Made by a program: the position numbers and the translations under genes. 8,733 nucleotides of DNA from an uncultured Thiomonas sp. (GTDB taxonomy: Bacteria > Pseudomonadota > Gammaproteobacteria > Burkholderiales > Burkholderiaceae_C): contig CALBRU010000357.1 in the NCBI GenBank assembly GCA_937927695.1, forward strand, positions 1 to 8,733, given 5' to 3'. Shown here one piece after another: positions 6,350 to 8,733 of this stretch (positions within the stretch are counted from its first letter, which is position 1; each line of letters begins with the position of its first letter). The notes beneath the pieces are model-generated. The model was not told the origin of the DNA. It did no database searches and saw only the letters and a program-made list of their open reading frames with translations.

Positions 6350-6715
6350 TCAATGCATTTCGTCGCGGATGTAGAGATCGCCCTTCAGGCTGGCGATATA
6401 GGCCGCGATGTCCTGCAGGTCTTGCGTGTTGTACTGCGCCACCATGCCGCTCATGATGGCGTTGTTGCGGCCATACAGCGGGGTCTGGTGCTTGGCCTGG
6501 TATTGCTGCAGGGCGTGGAACAGATAGCTTTGGTATTGACCGGCCAGTTTGGGATAGTTGGGGGCGATGGGTTTGTCGAGACCGGCGCCGTGGCAGGCAA
6601 TGCAGCCGCCTTTGTTCACCAGTTCTTCGCCCTTTTTGATGTCGGCGGCATGGGCCGCGCCAGCAAAAGCCAGGGCTGTGGCAACTGCCGCCAGCGATGC
6701 AGTCAGTCGTTTCAT
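6350..6715 (-). CDS. Periplasmic class I cytochrome c (mono-haem)
   Basis: The 121-residue precursor has a clear signal peptide (MKRLTASLAAVATALAFAGAAHA, cleavage after residue 23) and a haem-attachment motif CIACH (38-42). The axial Met is probably Met88 or Met91 in NAIMSGMVAQY. The blocks PNYPKLAGQYQSYL (52-65), RNNAIMSGMV and DLQDIAAYIASLKG are typical of cytochrome c553/c4-type domains. The ATG at 6715 is preceded by GAGGAG seven bases upstream, a site that overlaps the stop codon of the preceding cytochrome gene and suggests translational coupling. The frame is open upstream of 6715 but without signal-peptide sense. The likely role is periplasmic electron shuttle; being convergent with sorAB and downstream of oxidase-assembly genes, it may carry electrons from sulfite to a terminal oxidase. 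That role is inferred. Confidence 0.9.
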   Translation of the reverse strand: MKRLTASLAAVATALAFAGAAHAADIKKGEELVNKGGCIACHGAGLDKPIAPNYPKLAGQYQSYLFHALQQYQAKHQTPLYGRNNAIMSGMVAQYNTQDLQDIAAYIASLKGDLYIRDEMH

Positions 6716-6726
6716 GTGTGTGCTCC

Positions 6727-7074
6727 TCACTTGACGCTTTGATTTTTGGGAACGGCGTAATACGCCGACAGGTTGGCGATCTGCTGCGGAGTCAGGATGT
6801 CGGCCACGGCTTTCATCGTCGGGTTGCGGCGCGCGCCGCTGCGGTAATCCTCCAGGCACTGCGCGATGTAGGCGGCGCTTTGCCCGTTGAGTTTGGGCGC
6901 GCGGTACACCTCGGGGAAATCGGTTTTGAAGCCGCCGTGAGCGGCGTTATGGCAGCCTTCGCACATGGAGGATTCATACTTGCCTGCGGCGGCGTTGCCC
7001 GCAGGCGTTTGCGCCTGCGCGCTGGCGGCGAGAAAGAAAGTCATCAAAACCAGACCAATTGAATGATGTTTCAT
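6727..7074 (-). CDS. Periplasmic class I cytochrome c (mono-haem), first of tandem pair
   Basis: A 115-residue precursor with a signal peptide (MKHHSIGLVLMTFFLAASAQA, about 21 residues), haem-binding CEGCH (38-42) and probable axial Met87 (RRNPTMKAV). APKLNGQSAAYIAQCLEDY (59-77) parallels PKLAGQYQSYLFHALQQY in the next gene, so the two look like distant paralogues or the two halves of a cytochrome c4-like dihaem protein encoded separately. Cys73 is an extra, non-haem cysteine. The start at 7074 has AGGA roughly six bases upstream and gives the expected signal peptide; the longer frame to 7152 adds a leader covering the upstream hairpin and is rejected. The stop codon TGA overlaps the Shine-Dalgarno of the following cytochrome. 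The precise donor and acceptor are unknown. Confidence 0.88.
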   Translation of the reverse strand: MKHHSIGLVLMTFFLAASAQAQTPAGNAAAGKYESSMCEGCHNAAHGGFKTDFPEVYRAPKLNGQSAAYIAQCLEDYRSGARRNPTMKAVADILTPQQIANLSAYYAVPKNQSVK

Positions 7075-7086
7075 GAGTAGTCCTGA

Positions 7087-7154
7087 ATGGGTGTGCATGA
7101 GGGACAGTGTGGAGTTGCTCTGCGGCAACTCCTGTGACAAAGATGGGTGCATGA
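7087..7154. repeat. Imperfect direct repeat flanking a hairpin, upstream of the cytochrome pair
   Basis: On the plus strand ATGGGTGTGCATGA (7087-7100) and ATGGGTGCATGA (7143-7154) are the same motif with a two-base insertion. They lie either side of the perfect inverted repeat at 7111-7132, just upstream of the first cytochrome start. The spacing is 56 bp, slightly over five helical turns. It could be a regulator binding pair or remnant duplication; function unknown. Confidence 0.45.
7111..7132. promoter_or_regulatory. Perfect 8-bp inverted repeat upstream of cytochrome c operon
   Basis: GGAGTTGC (7111-7118) and GCAACTCC (7125-7132) form a perfect dyad around a 6-base centre, 37 bp upstream of the cytochrome start at 7074. 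As RNA it makes an 8-bp stem with a 6-base loop. No T-run follows on the minus strand, so an operator or a leader stem-loop is at least as likely as a terminator for the upstream genes. Confidence 0.5.
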
Positions 7155-7158
7155 ACGG

Positions 7159-7182
7159 CGCGCGGAAAACCGCTCCCGCGCG
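7159..7182 (-). terminator. GC-rich hairpin after the unknown membrane-protein gene
   Basis: CGCGCGG (7159-7165) pairs with CCGCGCG (7176-7182) across a 10-base loop. It lies about 70 bp past the stop of the minus-strand gene ending at 7250 and could end or stabilise the transcript of the SCO-CtaG-unknown group. On the minus strand the loop reads GAGCGGTTTT and no T-run follows the stem, so termination is uncertain. Confidence 0.35.
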
Positions 7183-7249
7183 ACTGCGGGCAGTGCGTGC
7201 AGGGTGGGTGCGGCGCGGGGATCGGGTTGCAGCCAGCGAAAGGGCTGCT

Positions 7250-7780
7250 TTACTCTGCCGCGAGCTTTGCCTTGACGGCCAATGGCTCGGGCGACTGAAT
7301 TATGGCCTTGAGATCCTGGGGCCAGCTCTGAGTCCAGAGCTCGGGTGGGCAAAGTCTGAAAAATCCGTCGACCTCGGCAGTGAGGAACCCCCTGCCGCTG
7401 CGCAAAACCGCGATGCGGTAGCGATCCGCCGCGGGATCGACCCGGCAGACGGCGTAGACCACGCGGCAGATCTTGCTGTCGTCGCACAAGCGCAGGCTTT
7501 GGTAGATCGTCAGCGAGCGATACAACGCGTAGGCGGCGACCAGGAGCAGCGCAATGATCCCAAGATCTTTGACGATCGCCAGCAGGCTGCCGACGCCCAG
7601 CGCAGCGGGCGTGCTGCGCATGTGCGACTGACCCAGCGCAATCAGGCTGCGGGCGATGAAATAGGCAAGAACAACGTAGGACGCGGCGATGCAAAGTTTC
7701 ATCTTGCGGCAGGCGCTGCGCACAGACGCAAGGGACGGCGGCTGGCCTGAGGCGATATTGATGGTCGGAATCGCGAGCAT
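7250..7780 (-). CDS. Unknown two-helix membrane protein
   Basis: I do not recognise this 176-residue protein. Two hydrophobic helices are visible, about residues 29-49 (KLCIAASYVVLAYFIARSLIAL region, preceded by basic RSACRKMK) and 66-87 (AIVKDLGIIALLLVAAYALY), followed by a soluble C-terminal part of about 88 residues. The positive-inside rule puts both termini in the cytoplasm. The tail has four cysteines (Cys99, 105, 112, 144), the last in FRLCPPELW, but no motif I can name. The ATG at 7780 has CGGAGA about eight bases upstream; an in-frame ATG at 7876 adds 32 residues without a ribosome site and is disfavoured. It is on the same strand as, and 105 bp after, the CtaG-like gene, hinting at a role in respiratory or oxidase biogenesis, which is a guess from context. 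Confidence 0.72.
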   Translation of the reverse strand: MLAIPTINIASGQPPSLASVRSACRKMKLCIAASYVVLAYFIARSLIALGQSHMRSTPAALGVGSLLAIVKDLGIIALLLVAAYALYRSLTIYQSLRLCDDSKICRVVYAVCRVDPAADRYRIAVLRSGRGFLTAEVDGFFRLCPPELWTQSWPQDLKAIIQSPEPLAVKAKLAAE

Positions 7781-7838
7781 GTGCGGGTCTCCGCGGGGAA
7801 TACCGGGAAGAGCATAGATAGCTCGGCCGCATGTGCAG

Positions 7839-7855
7839 ATCGGGAATTGCCCGAT
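7839..7855. repeat. Short inverted repeat between CtaG-like and unknown gene
   Basis: ATCGGG (7839-7844) pairs with CCCGAT (7850-7855) around a 5-base loop. It sits in the 105-bp gap between two same-strand genes and could be a weak processing or attenuation stem. It has no T-run and six base pairs may be chance. Confidence 0.3.
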
Positions 7856-7885
7856 GGCGGCATTGGGCTGCAGCACAGGGACGCA

Positions 7886-8617
7886 TCAGCTTGGCTCCTC
7901 CTCGCCCGGCATGATGAGCAGCCATGCCGCGCGCAGCTGCAGCGGCAATCCGGCAATGAACATCACCAGCCCGGCGTAGTGTTGGTCGTCCAGCGGACTG
8001 AGGTTCCACAGGCACAGCACGTCGAGGTAAGGGGTGTAGAGTACATGGCCGCTCCACACCCAGACTGCGGCGATGATCATCATCGGCAGACTGCCCAGCC
8101 AGCCATAGATGCCCGCAATCCAGCGATGGGCAATGCTGGTGCAACCCGGCAGCAACTGCGCCCAGAACATCACCCCGGAGAGCAGCAGAAACAGGCCGAT
8201 CGGGCCGGAAAAGAAGGCGTTGGCGAGCGCGGTGTTGAACACGCCGGGCAGATTCACTCCCAGGGTCAGAATGATGAACACGGCCGCTGCGACCCACGCG
8301 TCGAGCACCCAGAGGCTCCACCAACTCTGCCTTGGCGCGCGCCACTGCGCGCGTACCTGCGGAGGAAATCCGATCAGGAGAAGCGGCGACACGATCTGGC
8401 CCATGGTCATCAAGGCGATGGTGTAGCCCGTCATCGAGGCCAGCGGATTGTTCAATCCCCAGGCGCAAAGCAGCGTCAGCGCGCAGCCGACCGCAAAGAC
8501 CATCACCCGCCACCATGGCCAGCGCCCGCGCCAAGCGGCCAGGCTGTAACCCGCCAGCGCCAAGCCGGCCAATACGAACCATCCCGCCCATGCCGCGAGC
8601 GGCCACGTGCTTGTCAT
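7886..8617 (-). CDS. CtaG-like (caa3_CtaG/DUF1404 type) cytochrome c oxidase assembly membrane protein
   Basis: A 243-residue polytopic protein with about seven hydrophobic helices (roughly 8-28, 36-53, 65-83, 105-123, 135-153, 170-188, 215-235). The overall pattern, including PLLLIGFP after helix 3, the central GVMFWAQLLPG, and NLSPLDDQHYAGLVMF before the last helix, fits the caa3_CtaG family of haem-copper oxidase assembly proteins. In family members as I recall them, helix 3 carries an HMxxH motif; here the equivalent stretch reads GYTIALMTMGQIVSPLLL with no histidine, so metal handling may be altered. The start ATG overlaps the stop of the upstream SCO-like gene (ATGA), with GGAG six bases upstream. 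That pairing with a SCO-type copper chaperone supports a role in oxidase assembly. Family assignment is from pattern memory, not a search. Confidence 0.72.
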   Translation of the reverse strand: MTSTWPLAAWAGWFVLAGLALAGYSLAAWRGRWPWWRVMVFAVGCALTLLCAWGLNNPLASMTGYTIALMTMGQIVSPLLLIGFPPQVRAQWRAPRQSWWSLWVLDAWVAAAVFIILTLGVNLPGVFNTALANAFFSGPIGLFLLLSGVMFWAQLLPGCTSIAHRWIAGIYGWLGSLPMMIIAAVWVWSGHVLYTPYLDVLCLWNLSPLDDQHYAGLVMFIAGLPLQLRAAWLLIMPGEEEPS

Positions 8618-8733
8618 CCTCGCTCCAGGACGGTGCGCAAATCGTCTGCAAGCCAGGAGGGATCCGTAAGTTGTCCGTAGCCATATCGCGCAACCAATCG
8701 CCCATCTGGTCCAACCAGGGTGACCGCCGCGGT
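8614..8733 (-). CDS. C-terminus of a SCO1/SenC-like protein (partial, 5' end outside window)
   Basis: Reading the minus strand from the window edge gives 39 residues then TGA: it contains TLVGPDGRLVARYGYG (5-20) and ends DPSWLADDLRTVLERG. A strand of the form xLVxPDGRLVARY followed by an amphipathic helix xxxLxxDLRxVL is how SCO1/SenC and related thioredoxin-fold proteins end. SCO proteins deliver copper or act as thiol reductants for the CuA site of cytochrome c oxidase. The stop overlaps the CtaG-like start by four bases (ATGA), so the two are translationally coupled. The CxxxC copper motif, if present, lies beyond the window. A different thioredoxin-fold protein cannot be excluded. Confidence 0.6.
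   Translation of the reverse strand, partial: TAAVTLVGPDGRLVARYGYGQLTDPSWLADDLRTVLERG

Noticed and set aside
7112..7140. Minus-strand promoter for the cytochromes with TTGTCA as -35
   Set aside because: The expected -10 position reads CAACTC, a poor match, and falls within the inverted repeat.
7071..8714. A 547-codon open frame on the minus strand overlapping the CtaG-like and unknown membrane-protein genes
   Set aside because: Its translation is Arg/Ala/Pro-rich and low in recognisable structure, it crosses two genes with good ribosome sites and membrane topology plus the intergenic hairpins, and long open alternative frames are common in GC-rich DNA.

Overview
The window is an 8.7 kb piece of a GC-rich (roughly 60% or more in the genes) proteobacterial genome. 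The SorAB-type sulfite dehydrogenase, several periplasmic c-type cytochromes and a DadA/Lrp locus suggest a sulfur-oxidising betaproteobacterium, perhaps Thiomonas-like. That placement is inferred from gene content and is not proven. Bases 1-46 are not biological: they match the 3' 46 bases of the Illumina P5/TruSeq universal adapter, so real sequence begins at about base 47 and the left edge is a contig end with unremoved adapter.

Left part (47-2357): a D-amino-acid catabolism locus. A Rid-family (YoaB-like) reactive-intermediate deaminase and an Lrp/AsnC regulator lie on the minus strand. They diverge from dadA, an FAD-dependent D-amino-acid dehydrogenase, across a 128-bp AT-rich gap that carries a perfect 15-bp palindrome of Lrp-box size. 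DadA makes 2-iminoacids, Rid proteins hydrolyse them, and the Lrp-type protein probably senses amino acids and controls both sides.

Middle (2396-4692): an FtsH-type membrane AAA+ zinc protease on the minus strand, convergent with dadA. It has a cytosolic tail of about 25 residues before its first membrane helix and looks like an accessory paralogue. Upstream lies about 400 bp of unusually AT-rich (about 36% GC over 4381-4620) gene-free DNA that must hold the divergent ftsH and sorA promoters.

Right part (4693-8733): respiratory sulfur metabolism. sorA (Tat-exported molybdenum sulfite dehydrogenase) and sorB (mono-haem cytochrome c) form a plus-strand operon. Facing them on the minus strand are two adjacent, probably translationally coupled, mono-haem c-type cytochromes. 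Upstream of those, also on the minus strand, are a two-helix membrane protein of unknown function, a divergent CtaG-like oxidase-assembly membrane protein, and the last 39 codons of what looks like a SCO1/SenC-type protein cut by the window edge. SCO and CtaG overlap by ATGA. The simplest reading is a chain in which SorAB oxidises sulfite and electrons pass through small periplasmic cytochromes towards a haem-copper oxidase whose assembly factors are encoded next door. The oxidase itself is not in the window.

I saw no tRNA, rRNA, CRISPR array, transposase or insertion sequence. No gene here is clearly a wholly new system. The least explained items are the unknown membrane protein, the His-poor CtaG homologue, the paired small cytochromes, and the hairpin/repeat cluster upstream of the cytochromes.
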